This document shows, piece after piece, positions 53,843-62,793 of a stretch of 64,000 nt of DNA. The stretch's first letter is position 1; every line of letters starts with the position of its first letter. A program made the position numbers and the translations under genes. The stretch is taken from positions 1 through 64,000 of the forward strand of contig NZ_QXIO01000001.1 in the NCBI RefSeq assembly GCF_003545765.1, in the 5' to 3' direction. This DNA is from Colwellia sp. RSH04. GTDB taxonomy: Bacteria > Pseudomonadota > Gammaproteobacteria > Enterobacterales > Alteromonadaceae. The notes under the pieces were generated by a model. It was not told where the DNA came from. It worked only from the letters and a program-made list of their open reading frames with translations, and did no database searches.

Positions 53843-55660
53843 TTAACCACCTGGCGTAGCGGATTCGTTTTGATCTGCTAAGCCTTTAACTCGTTGCCCC
53901 ATCGGCGGAATTTCATCGCCATCAATGACTAAATTAATCATGGTTGGTGCTTTTTTATTACCTAGGCGTTGCCAATCAATCGCCATGAGTTCTTCAGGTG
54001 TTCTCACTGTAATGCCTTCAATCCCCATCGCTTCAGCGAGTTTGGCATAATTAATTTCGGGGAGTTCAAAACCAACTTGCTCTGCACCACCAAGAATTTG
54101 CCCATGTTTAACCATGCCTAATACACTATCATTTAACACAACATATATAACAGGTAATTGATGTTGTAATGCAACCGTTATTTCTTGGCCTGACATCAAG
54201 TAGCTACCATCACCCGTGATACAAACAGACGGTTGTTTACTACCAAAGGTGCTTCCTATCGCAGCACCAATAGCCCAGCCCATCGACCCAAACCCCATCG
54301 CAATGTGATAGTTACCTTGTGCATTTTTACGATGAAAATAATGAGTAAACCACGCCCAAGTGTTACCAGCATCTAAATGTAATCTAAAATGTGAAGGGAT
54401 AGCTTGTGAAAATTCTTTTACCACACGCTGAGGTTTCAAGGGAACTGCATCAGATAGGCAAGCTTGCGGGTCATTCAAGGTAATTTGATAGCCATGCACA
54501 GCGGCTTCAGATTTATTATCTGCAAAGCGTTTTTGAATAACATCGACAGATCCCCATGATCTTCCCCATTTCAAACCTTCACTGATATTCTGATTTAACT
54601 GTTGAAAAATAGCCTTTAAATCACCACACACATGATGTTGCGCCATAGGTGTTCTAGAAAAGTGCTCAACGGTTGTATCAATATGTACTAATCGTTCTCC
54701 TAATAATTGCTGTTGCCAACCGCCCGTCCCTAACTCAGTTATAGGGGCACCTACAGCAATCACTAAATCTATTTCTTTATCTTCTAAAGTTTCTTGCGCA
54801 CTTATATGCCCAGCAAAACCATATACGCCTCGATAACGTTTATGATAACCGTCGACCCAGCGCTTTCCCGCAGGACCTGTTACGATTGGCGCATGGGTGA
54901 GATCTGAAAATTTCAATATTTCGTCAATTGCAGGGCCACAACCTTTACCTAAAAATATCGCTACACGCCACGCTTCTGACATCATTTGCGTTAATTTTTC
55001 AACTGCTGCATTATCCGTTAAAGTGCCAACTTGGGTGAGTCTGCCAATACTCACTTGTGAAGTCCCCATAGCAGTTTGACGTAAAATATCTGAAGGAATA
55101 CTAATATGAGCGGGGCCATTAGGCGTATGATTAGCGGCCATTAAAGCGGCAATGAGCTTGGTATTCATTTGCTCGCTATGAGATATCAAGGTGCTATAAC
55201 GCGTACATTTTCGAAATATAGCCACGGTATCAATTGCTGTACAAGAAGACTCTTGCAATGCATTTTTACCAAATTTAGGCAGCGGAGTTTGTGCGGTGAT
55301 AACTAGCATAGGTACATTATCAGCATAGGCAGATGCAACACCAGTCAGTAAATTGGTTGAGCCTGGGCCTGTCGTTGCACAGCAAACACCTAGTTTACCC
55401 GTTTCTCTCGCATACCCTTCAGCCATAAAGGCGGCACCCGCTTCATGTCTAGCAACAACAACTTTTGGCGCGTTGATGTCAGTCGCGCGTGCTAAAGCAT
55501 TATATAAGGGCTCAATGGCTCCACCAGGAACGCCAAAAACATATTCAACTTCAAGTATCTTCAAATACTCAATAATTAAATCCGCATTATCTAAGACTTT
55601 ACTGTGCTCTTCTTCGTTTTGTACAGTAATTTCACCCTTAGTTGGCAGAGAAATGCTCAT
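53843..55660 (-). CDS. Thiamine-diphosphate enzyme, acetolactate synthase-like
   Basis: 605 residues with the three-domain layout of ALS/benzoylformate decarboxylase enzymes. The catalytic glutamate lies in VVARHEAGAAFMAEGYAR. CCATTGPGSTNLLTGVASAY and NALQESSCTAIDTVAIF follow. The cofactor motif is ITGDGSYLMSGQEI ... YVVLNDSVLGM (GDG-x(~25)-N). The glutamate excludes glyoxylate carboligase. True acetolactate synthase is not supported: no small subunit gene is near. It likely decarboxylates a 2-oxo acid and may transfer the product. It is translated 18 bases after the GGDEF/EAL regulator and faces the citrate-synthase-like pair, so a joint pathway is inferred. Confidence 0.8.
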   Translation of the reverse strand: MSISLPTKGEITVQNEEEHSKVLDNADLIIEYLKILEVEYVFGVPGGAIEPLYNALARATDINAPKVVVARHEAGAAFMAEGYARETGKLGVCCATTGPGSTNLLTGVASAYADNVPMLVITAQTPLPKFGKNALQESSCTAIDTVAIFRKCTRYSTLISHSEQMNTKLIAALMAANHTPNGPAHISIPSDILRQTAMGTSQVSIGRLTQVGTLTDNAAVEKLTQMMSEAWRVAIFLGKGCGPAIDEILKFSDLTHAPIVTGPAGKRWVDGYHKRYRGVYGFAGHISAQETLEDKEIDLVIAVGAPITELGTGGWQQQLLGERLVHIDTTVEHFSRTPMAQHHVCGDLKAIFQQLNQNISEGLKWGRSWGSVDVIQKRFADNKSEAAVHGYQITLNDPQACLSDAVPLKPQRVVKEFSQAIPSHFRLHLDAGNTWAWFTHYFHRKNAQGNYHIAMGFGSMGWAIGAAIGSTFGSKQPSVCITGDGSYLMSGQEITVALQHQLPVIYVVLNDSVLGMVKHGQILGGAEQVGFELPEINYAKLAEAMGIEGITVRTPEELMAIDWQRLGNKKAPTMINLVIDGDEIPPMGQRVKGLADQNESATPGG

Positions 55661-55678
55661 TGACGCCCTCGCGATTGT

Positions 55679-58183
55679 TTAATTGATAATGTTAACCTTA
55701 CTAAATAGTTCATGTACTGGCTTTGGTTTACATAAATGATAACCTTGCGCATAAGTTACACCTATGTCAGCTAATATAGTCAAGGTTTCTTCATTTTCAA
55801 CAAATTCAGCAACGGTTTTCTTATCGAGTGCACTAGCGACTTCATAAATCGCTTTAACTAATGCTAAATCAACGCTGTTATTGGCTAAGTCAACAATAAA
55901 AGAGCCGTCAATTTTCACTGATTGTGCAGGCAATTGTTTTAAGTAGGTGAAGGTACTAAAACCAGTACCAAAGTCATCAATTGAAAATTCACAACCTAAT
56001 GCACTTAACTGCTCTATTATCTCTTGTGTTGCTGCTATATTACTTAAACTAGCACTTTCCGTTAACTCAAAAATAATACGACTGGCTTCAATGTGATATT
56101 GCTGCAATTTATCTTTTAACAACGGAATTAAACGCTCATCACTAAAACCTTGAGCAGACAAGTTTATCGCAATTTTATTCAACCCTGGGTGTGCAGCCAA
56201 GTAACTAATCGCTTTACTAATCACTTGCCTGTCGAGCAAGCTCATATCCCCCTCTCGCTCTAAAGCAGGAATAAACTCACCAGGCATAATAATTTTATTA
56301 TCTAGTTCTAATCTCACTAAGGCTTCGTAATAAGCAATTTCTCTGGTCGCAATATGATAAATAGGTTGAAAATGTAAAATAAGGTTATCATCGGCAACGG
56401 CTTGATGAAGGGTTCTCGCCCATTCTAAACTGGCCTGTAACTCTTTACTTAATATATCGTTTTGATTATAAACATGGGCGGTATTTCGTCCCATTTTCTT
56501 GGCAGCATACAAAGCAATATCTGCATGTTTCATGTAATCTTGCGCTGAAAATTCACTGCCATTAATTTCGGCAATACCAATAGAACAATTAACCTTGAAA
56601 ATTTGTTCCTCTATTTCACATTTATATGAATCGAGTAGTTGGCAAATATTAGTCGCTAAAAGTAATGCGGTTTGCATATCGGTATTGGGTAGCAATAAAG
56701 CGAACTCATCACCACCGATCCGGGCAATAAAATCAGCTTCACGAATGCGAGAACGAATAAGTGAGGAAATATTTCTCAATACTACATCACCATGATGATG
56801 TCCTAAGGTATCATTAATCACTTTAAAGCGATCTAAATCTAAATAGAATAAAGCATGAGGCCCGTTTCCACGTGCAGCAGTCGCTGAAAACTGTTTTAGT
56901 TCAGTTTCAAAATAAACACGGTTATATAAACCTGTTAAGCCATCATGCATCGCTAGATATTCTAAATCTTTTTGTGCTTTCTTACGGGAAGTCACATTAT
57001 CAATAGTACCTGATATATAACGATTTTTTTCACTCTCAGAGAGGTTGATATCAAACTTTGCTTCTACCCATAGTTCTTCATTAAACTTATTCTTTAACCT
57101 AAATTCAAAACTATGAGAGCTGGTTTTCCCTGAAAGTAACACTTTTAATTCATTTGAAATATAAGCGCCTGGAGAGCTGGGTTTCTCCATAAAATCAAGC
57201 AAAGACTTCTGGTTTGATTCATCAATAGTATAGCCTGTAAACTTCTCCCAAGCTTTGTTCAAAAAGCATATTTCGCCTTGTTCATTTAGCTCAATGATTA
57301 CACTGCCTAATTGATCTAACAGCTGTTGATGCTGCTCAAAAACATTACGATATTGTGCTCTAGATTCGTTTAATGATTTTACTTTATGAGCAAATTGCTT
57401 GTTACTAATAATAAAATCATCACGCCTTGCTGCACTCTCGCATACCCCTCTTAACTGTTCAGCTCTAAAAGGTTTAGTGATAAAATCAGCTGCGCCTTTT
57501 AGCATTAATTCTTCAGCTAATTCCATAGTATGGTTAGCGGTCATAATGACAACAGACTGAGAGGGCTGTTCTTTCATCATAATTTCTAAAACATTGTTAC
57601 CACTCATACCTGGCAACATCACATCTAACAGTACAAGATCATACTCATTTTGACGCCACAGTGTTAACCCTTCTTCACCATCAACCGCAGTATCAATATT
57701 AAAACGTGTCGATAATATACGGTTCACCAACTGTCGAGTATCTTGATTATCTTCAACTACGAGCAATGATGCCTTTTTCATATCAGCGACAGGCAAGTGT
57801 TCGTCATTATTTAACAAGTCAGGTAATTGTTCACATTCAGAAAAGGCAATCAGTTTATTGATGCCAAATTCACGTGCAGTTGTGCGAGCAATATGTTCAC
57901 ACCACGTGTTGGCAACTAAAATAAACGGCGTTTCTGATGAACATTTTAACACGCCCGAACGAACCATCCGAGCTAAGCGCCATCCGTCAAAATTATCAAG
58001 ATTAATATTACTAACAATAAAGTCTACAGATTGGGTTTTTAACGTTTCAATGGCCACTTGTGTAGAAGTAGCAGGGAGGATTTTAATATCTGTTTGCTCT
58101 GATAATAGTTTTTCAAGCGTGGAAAATCGTTCTAGATTGGTATTAAGCAAGAGTAATTGCTTTGTTTGCCGAAGCTGCGACAT
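55679..58183 (-). CDS. Response regulator with two receiver domains, PAS, GGDEF and EAL
   Basis: 834 residues, cytoplasmic. Receiver 1 (about 7-125) has VDFIVSNINLDNFDGW, with Asn where the phospho-acceptor Asp is expected, so it is probably inactive. Receiver 2 (about 138-255) is normal: YDLVLLDVMLPGMSGN. A PAS domain (about 285-410) follows, then GGDEF (intact RIGGDEFALLL, near 500) and EAL (intact YYEALVRLE, with DDFGTGFST). It could make or break cyclic di-GMP under control of phosphorylation. It is the likely partner of the kinase at 48332, which has no receiver, and is co-transcribed with the thiamine enzyme. Confidence 0.9.
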   Translation of the reverse strand: MSQLRQTKQLLLLNTNLERFSTLEKLLSEQTDIKILPATSTQVAIETLKTQSVDFIVSNINLDNFDGWRLARMVRSGVLKCSSETPFILVANTWCEHIARTTAREFGINKLIAFSECEQLPDLLNNDEHLPVADMKKASLLVVEDNQDTRQLVNRILSTRFNIDTAVDGEEGLTLWRQNEYDLVLLDVMLPGMSGNNVLEIMMKEQPSQSVVIMTANHTMELAEELMLKGAADFITKPFRAEQLRGVCESAARRDDFIISNKQFAHKVKSLNESRAQYRNVFEQHQQLLDQLGSVIIELNEQGEICFLNKAWEKFTGYTIDESNQKSLLDFMEKPSSPGAYISNELKVLLSGKTSSHSFEFRLKNKFNEELWVEAKFDINLSESEKNRYISGTIDNVTSRKKAQKDLEYLAMHDGLTGLYNRVYFETELKQFSATAARGNGPHALFYLDLDRFKVINDTLGHHHGDVVLRNISSLIRSRIREADFIARIGGDEFALLLPNTDMQTALLLATNICQLLDSYKCEIEEQIFKVNCSIGIAEINGSEFSAQDYMKHADIALYAAKKMGRNTAHVYNQNDILSKELQASLEWARTLHQAVADDNLILHFQPIYHIATREIAYYEALVRLELDNKIIMPGEFIPALEREGDMSLLDRQVISKAISYLAAHPGLNKIAINLSAQGFSDERLIPLLKDKLQQYHIEASRIIFELTESASLSNIAATQEIIEQLSALGCEFSIDDFGTGFSTFTYLKQLPAQSVKIDGSFIVDLANNSVDLALVKAIYEVASALDKKTVAEFVENEETLTILADIGVTYAQGYHLCKPKPVHELFSKVNIIN

Positions 58184-58361
58184 ATCCTCTCAACCCTTTA
58201 ATTTACATAGATAACTCGCTTTATATGAAAACTTTCTTTATAGCGATAAGTCAAAACGACTATAACGTTAAAATAAAATGATTGCTAAGTTTTTTTTCCT
58301 AAGCTAAAAATATTTTACTGTTCAGAGGTCAGCTCACTGTAAAATACTGGATATTAAAGAT

Positions 58362-58398
58362 AAAAACGCCAGACACTAAAACTTAGTGGCTGGCGTTC
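58362..58398 (-). terminator. Rho-independent terminator after aceA
   Basis: On the minus strand AACGCCAGCCACTAA-GTT-TTAGTGTCTGGCGTT with one mismatch, then TTTTATC. It lies about 50 bases beyond the aceA stop. The rest of the 58184-58448 gap shows no gene. Confidence 0.85.
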
Positions 58399-58448
58399 GT
58401 TACTCTACTTATTAACTTACCATGCAGTAAGCCTAAAATTCAGTAGCC

Positions 58449-60041
58449 TTAAAATTGATTAGACGTGTTTTTAGCACCACCCGCTTTCAACGCATTTTCA
58501 CCTGCGAAATATTCTTTATGTGCATCACCAATATCAGAGCCTGACATATTTTGATGTTTCACACAGGCAATACCTTGACGAATTTCTTGACGTTGAACAC
58601 CTTTAACATAGCCTAACATCCCTGCTTCACCGAAGTACTCTTTCGCTAAGTTATCAACTGACAATGCCGTAGTGTGATAAGTAGGTAAAGTAATTAAGTG
58701 ATGGAATACATTCGCTTCTCGAGAAGTGTCTGCTTGGAATGTACGTACACGTTCATCAGCTTCAGCAGATAATTCCGTTTCATCATATTTTGCATTCATC
58801 AAATCAGCACGATCATACGCCGATACATCTTTACCTGCTTCAACCCATGCATCATAGGCTTGTTGACGGAAGTTAAGTGTCCAGTTGAATGATGGCGAGT
58901 TGTTATAAACCAGTTTTGCATTGGGGTGTACTTTACGTACATCATCCATCATGCCTTTGATTTCATGCACTGTTGGAACAGCTGTTTCAATCCACAGTAA
59001 ATCAGCACCGGCATTTAACGCACCAATACAATCAAATACACAACGTTCATGCCCTGTGCCTTCACGGAATTGATATAAACCTGAAGGTAAACGCTTAGGT
59101 CGTACTAATTTACCGTCACGGTTTAAACACACATCGCCTTCTCGCATTTGTGACACATCAATTTCTTCTACATCTAAGTAAGAATTATAGATATCACCTT
59201 GATCGCCCGGCTCTTTCACTACAGCGATTTCTTTAGTCAAACCCGCCCCTTCAGAGTCAGTACGCGCAACGATAATCCCGTTATCAACACCTAACTCTAA
59301 GAATGCATGACGTAAAGCACGAATTTTTGCATGAAAATCAGCATGTGGAACCGTTACTTTACCGTCTTGGTGACCACATTGCTTTTCATCAGCCACTTGA
59401 TTTTCAATTTGCAGCGCACAAGCACCTGCTTCAATCATTTGTTTAGCCATAAGGTAGGTTGCTTCAGCATTACCAAAACCAGCATCAATATCGGCAACAA
59501 TTGGTACCACATGGGTTTCAAAGTTATCAATTGATTCTTGAATTTCTTTCGCTTTTGCTTGATCGTCTGCTTCAATTGCTTTATCTAACGCACTGAATAA
59601 TAAGCCTAACTCACGAGCGTCGGCTTGACGTAAGAAGGTGTAAAGCTCATTCACTAATGAAGCAACACTGGTTTTTTCATGCATAGATTGGTCAGGTAAT
59701 GGACCAAACTCACTACGCAGAGCCGCAACCATCCAACCTGATAAGTATAAGTATCTACGCTTAGTCGTACCAAAATGTTTCTTAATAGAAATCAGTTTTT
59801 GCTGACCAACAAAACCATGCCAACAACCTAAAGATTGTGTGTATTTAGTATTATCTGCATCGAATGCATCCATGTCTGCACGCATAATATCGGCAGTATA
59901 TTTTGCAATGTCTAAACCATTTTTAAATTGATTTTGCACACGCATACGAGCAACAGATTCTGGATTAATCGCGTCCCAAGAGCTACCTGCTTTTTCTTTA
60001 ATGGCTTTAACTGCTTCAATTGCACTTTGATAATTAGACAT
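58449..60041 (-). CDS. aceA: Isocitrate lyase (long, Pseudomonas type)
   Basis: Splits isocitrate into glyoxylate and succinate in the glyoxylate shunt. 530 residues, the length of the Pseudomonas/Colwellia group rather than the 434-residue E. coli enzyme. The active loop has DEKQCGHQDGKVTVPHADF (catalytic Cys). VPIVADIDAGFGNAEATYL supplies the metal site; TDSEGAG and ARTDS-like IIVARTDSEGAGLT are present, and LVYNNSPSFNWTLNF follows. The ATG at 60041 has GGAG six bases upstream; the ATG 12 bases earlier lacks one. It is divergent from a LysR gene. Confidence 0.96.
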   Translation of the reverse strand: MSNYQSAIEAVKAIKEKAGSSWDAINPESVARMRVQNQFKNGLDIAKYTADIMRADMDAFDADNTKYTQSLGCWHGFVGQQKLISIKKHFGTTKRRYLYLSGWMVAALRSEFGPLPDQSMHEKTSVASLVNELYTFLRQADARELGLLFSALDKAIEADDQAKAKEIQESIDNFETHVVPIVADIDAGFGNAEATYLMAKQMIEAGACALQIENQVADEKQCGHQDGKVTVPHADFHAKIRALRHAFLELGVDNGIIVARTDSEGAGLTKEIAVVKEPGDQGDIYNSYLDVEEIDVSQMREGDVCLNRDGKLVRPKRLPSGLYQFREGTGHERCVFDCIGALNAGADLLWIETAVPTVHEIKGMMDDVRKVHPNAKLVYNNSPSFNWTLNFRQQAYDAWVEAGKDVSAYDRADLMNAKYDETELSAEADERVRTFQADTSREANVFHHLITLPTYHTTALSVDNLAKEYFGEAGMLGYVKGVQRQEIRQGIACVKHQNMSGSDIGDAHKEYFAGENALKAGGAKNTSNQF

Positions 60042-60418
60042 ATCATTCTCCAAAAGTGTTGTTGTATTCTTTATTTAAGTTATTGGCATTGGTTGATTTG
60101 CTTCCTTGATTCAACGTAAACGTTTTGAATATTTAAAAGTAAGCTTTCATACCGGACAACAAAAAGAATAATCGCATTAGTGATATTTTCAAAATATATA
60201 ATTACAATTACCACCATTCACAACATGAATACTATTAAATTTACAAAGCGTATTCTATTGATGGGTCATTGACTCCCTAAAGATAAGCAATACAACCCCA
60301 TTAGCCTTTAGTCGTAATTAACGAGCTTATCGCTGATTTGTAGTAAAAATAATTGTATTCATAGGAAATATCGCTTATATATATTTCACTTATACTTTTT
60401 TGATTGGCCATTAAATTT
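60042..60418. other. Divergent region between aceA and the LysR gene
   Basis: Should hold both promoters and LysR sites. It is AT-rich, and no convincing T-N11-A operator repeats or RNA genes were picked out by eye. Confidence 0.4.
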
Positions 60419-61366
60419 ATGAATATTTCTAAAATTGATCTTAATTTACTTATTTATCTTGATGTATTACTACGCGAGAAAAATGTTACTCGCGCAGCAA
60501 GCCAACTTAATATAACCCAACCAGCAATGAGTAATGGCTTGAAGCGGTTGAGAACATTGTTCAATGATCCTATCTTAGTGCGAACGTCTGATGGTATGGC
60601 ACCCACAGAAAGAGCAAGAGCCTTAGCTCCTAGCATTCGTAAGATCCTTTTAGAGCTTGAAGAAGCACTTCAAGGTGAGGAAGAGTTTAATGAACTCAAT
60701 AGTCAACGAGTTTTTCGTATTATGGCAAGTGATTATGCCGCTTCAACCTTAATACCCACACTTTTAAAGCTTCTCAATAAAGTTGCCCCTAATATCACAT
60801 TAGACATAATGACACCCAGCGATGTTACCTTTCATGATGTTGAAGCAGGTAAAATTGATATGGCGATTAACCGCTTTGATGAATTACCACAATCGTTTCA
60901 TCAAAAAGCTATCTGGCGTGATTCTTTCTCATGTTTAGTGAGTGCCGACAACCCTGTGGTAAGTAAATTTAATCTTAATGCTTATTTAAATAACAAACAT
61001 GTATGGGTATCAAAAACTGGCTTTGGTGTTGGTGTTGGAATGGACCCAAAAGACGTTCAAAAATTAGGTTGGGTCGACGAAGCATTAGCAAGGCTTGGCA
61101 AAAAGCGAGACATTAAAGTATTCACCCGAAACTATCATGTTGCTATGCAATTAGCTTACGAAGATAACTTAATTGCAACCCTACCAACTAAAGCGGCAGA
61201 GCTACATAAAAATGATGCTAATTTTACCATTATAAAGCCACCATTTGAGATCCCTGACATCGAGCTTAAAATGATATGGAGCCCTTTATTACACCATGAT
61301 GCAAGCCATGTTTGGTTTAGGCAATTAGTTATTGCTGCTGCCCAAAAAAGTCAAGGTCTACAATAG
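60419..61366 (+). CDS. LysR-type transcriptional regulator
   Basis: 315 residues. Helix-turn-helix at the N-terminus: LLREKNVTRAASQLNITQPA then MSNGLKRLRTLFNDPILVRT. The effector domain follows: VFRIMASDYAASTLIPTLL and KIDMAINRFDELPQSF, closer to the NodD/LeuO branch than to typical LysR. The ATG at 60419 is preferred to the TTG 15 bases earlier. It sits divergently from aceA and immediately before lrgA, and 1.4 kb before malate synthase G, so control of the glyoxylate genes or lrgAB by a metabolite is inferred. Confidence 0.88.
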   Translation: MNISKIDLNLLIYLDVLLREKNVTRAASQLNITQPAMSNGLKRLRTLFNDPILVRTSDGMAPTERARALAPSIRKILLELEEALQGEEEFNELNSQRVFRIMASDYAASTLIPTLLKLLNKVAPNITLDIMTPSDVTFHDVEAGKIDMAINRFDELPQSFHQKAIWRDSFSCLVSADNPVVSKFNLNAYLNNKHVWVSKTGFGVGVGMDPKDVQKLGWVDEALARLGKKRDIKVFTRNYHVAMQLAYEDNLIATLPTKAAELHKNDANFTIIKPPFEIPDIELKMIWSPLLHHDASHVWFRQLVIAAAQKSQGLQ

Positions 61367-61382
61367 CAGCAACTTGTCTAAT

Positions 61383-61748
61383 ATGATGAAAAATGCGCTT
61401 TACACCCTTTGTGCAATTTCAGTCAGCTTACTTTTAGGTAAGCTGACTTATGCTCTCATACCTTTTGTCCCTGCTAGTCTATATGGCATGGTCTTTTACT
61501 GTTTGATGCTACATTTCAACATTATTTCACCTATCAAAGTTGAGAAAGTAAACCTGTGGCTAGTAAGGCATATGGGCGTTTGCTTTGTACCTGCAGGCGT
61601 TGGTATCATTAATCACTTTGATCTGATTAAGCTACACGGCATTGCCATCCTAATAATCATATTTGTATCAACATTTACTTTACTTACTGTGGTTGCCTGG
61701 TGTTCTGAGAAAATATTTAAAGCACAACAGAGCAAAGGTAATAGTTAA
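61383..61748 (+). CDS. lrgA: LrgA/CidA family membrane protein
   Basis: 121 residues from the ATG at 61383 with four hydrophobic helices. YALIPFVPASLYGMVFYCLM and VRHMGVCFVPAGVGIINHFD are the family core (holin-like LrgA/CidA). Upstream in-frame codons from 61332 overlap the LysR end and are unlikely to be translated. Its stop abuts the lrgB start (TAA-ATG), so the two are coupled. LrgAB is described as modulating murein hydrolase activity in Gram-positives, but related plant proteins transport glycolate and glycerate; the location beside glyoxylate genes suits the latter. Confidence 0.85.
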   Translation: MMKNALYTLCAISVSLLLGKLTYALIPFVPASLYGMVFYCLMLHFNIISPIKVEKVNLWLVRHMGVCFVPAGVGIINHFDLIKLHGIAILIIIFVSTFTLLTVVAWCSEKIFKAQQSKGNS

Positions 61749-62477
61749 ATGATTAATGACATTATTTCACCAGAAAATTCAACCGTATCATTGGCAATAT
61801 TTATCACGCTAATAACACTGTTTCTCTATCAATTCTCGATGAAAATTCAGCAAAAATGGCAATTTATCTGGTTAAACCCTATGTTAATTACCATTCTCTT
61901 CTTAGTGCCATTTTTACTATATCAAAACATAACATATAGTCAGTATCATCAATCTAGCCAACTTTTTACGCTGCTATTAGAGCCAGCAATAGTTGCGCTA
62001 GGTTTTCCGCTATACCAACAGTTGCATCAAATAAGATACCATTGGCAAGGGATTATAGGTGTATTGTCTTTAGGGGTTTTAGTGGTGCTTTGTGTTAGCT
62101 TTTCTATGACAATGTTTTATATATACCAACCTAGTTTAGCCATTGCCTTATCACTAAAATCTGTGACCACCCCTATCGGTATTGCGCTTTCAGAGCAATT
62201 CTCTGCCGATAGCTCTATTACTGCTTTCTCAATTATTATCGCAGGTTTTATTGGTGGCATATTAGGGCCCAAATGGCTAGATTTACTAGGCATACACTGC
62301 GCTAAATCTCAAGGACTCGCCATTGGTGCTGCCAGTCATGTAATAGGTACAGCCATATTAGCAAAAGATAAACCTGAACATTGTGCTTACAGCTCGCTGG
62401 CTTTGATCTTTTCAGCACTATTAACCGCCATACTCAGCCCTTTAATCATTCCGCTATTACTAAAAGCGTTCAATTAA
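61749..62477 (+). CDS. lrgB: LrgB family membrane protein
   Basis: 242 residues with about seven helices. The family core LLLEPAIVALGFPLYQQLHQ, SLKSVTTPIGIALSEQFSAD and AIGAASHVIGTAILAKDKPE is intact. The start lies directly after the lrgA stop. In plants PLGG1 is an LrgA-LrgB fusion that exchanges glycolate for glycerate. Together with lrgA it is probably an integral-membrane carrier or channel; which molecule is unknown. It is 316 bases before glcB. Confidence 0.88.
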   Translation: MINDIISPENSTVSLAIFITLITLFLYQFSMKIQQKWQFIWLNPMLITILFLVPFLLYQNITYSQYHQSSQLFTLLLEPAIVALGFPLYQQLHQIRYHWQGIIGVLSLGVLVVLCVSFSMTMFYIYQPSLAIALSLKSVTTPIGIALSEQFSADSSITAFSIIIAGFIGGILGPKWLDLLGIHCAKSQGLAIGAASHVIGTAILAKDKPEHCAYSSLALIFSALLTAILSPLIIPLLLKAFN

Positions 62478-62504
62478 CTCATAACTTATAGTAAATAGAC
62501 AAAA

Positions 62505-62535
62505 CATTCATATGGTGAATGACAGTTATCATTCA
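62505..62535. promoter_or_regulatory. Three alternating ATTCA/TGAAT half-sites upstream of glcB
   Basis: CATTCATATGGTGAATGACAGTTATCATTCA: CATTCA, TGAATGA and TCATTCA can pair in two alternative ways. It lies about 30 bases after the lrgB stop and 260 before glcB, so it could be a weak terminator or a regulator site for glcB. No other feature is seen in 62478-62793. Confidence 0.35.
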
Positions 62536-62793
62536 GTACAATACAATTAATACTCGCAAACAAAAATTAAACTTAACAATTTAAAAACAACAACTTAAAA
62601 AGATAAATATAGTTTTAATATTAGCTTAATCTTTGTCATAACATATGTTCAAGCCATGCAACTATTGCCAGTATTAATAATCCCCCCTAGTATTATCACT
62701 AATATTTATTATCGGTTATTACCATATAATAACGTTACGGTAATTTTAGCTTTATTGCTTAGCCATAAAACAGCGTAATTAAGAGAGGATTTT

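Noticed and set aside
53843-55660. Glyoxylate carboligase assignment for the thiamine enzyme
   Set aside because: The catalytic glutamate is present (RHEAGAAF), whereas glyoxylate carboligase lacks it; the linkage to glyoxylate genes is only by distance.
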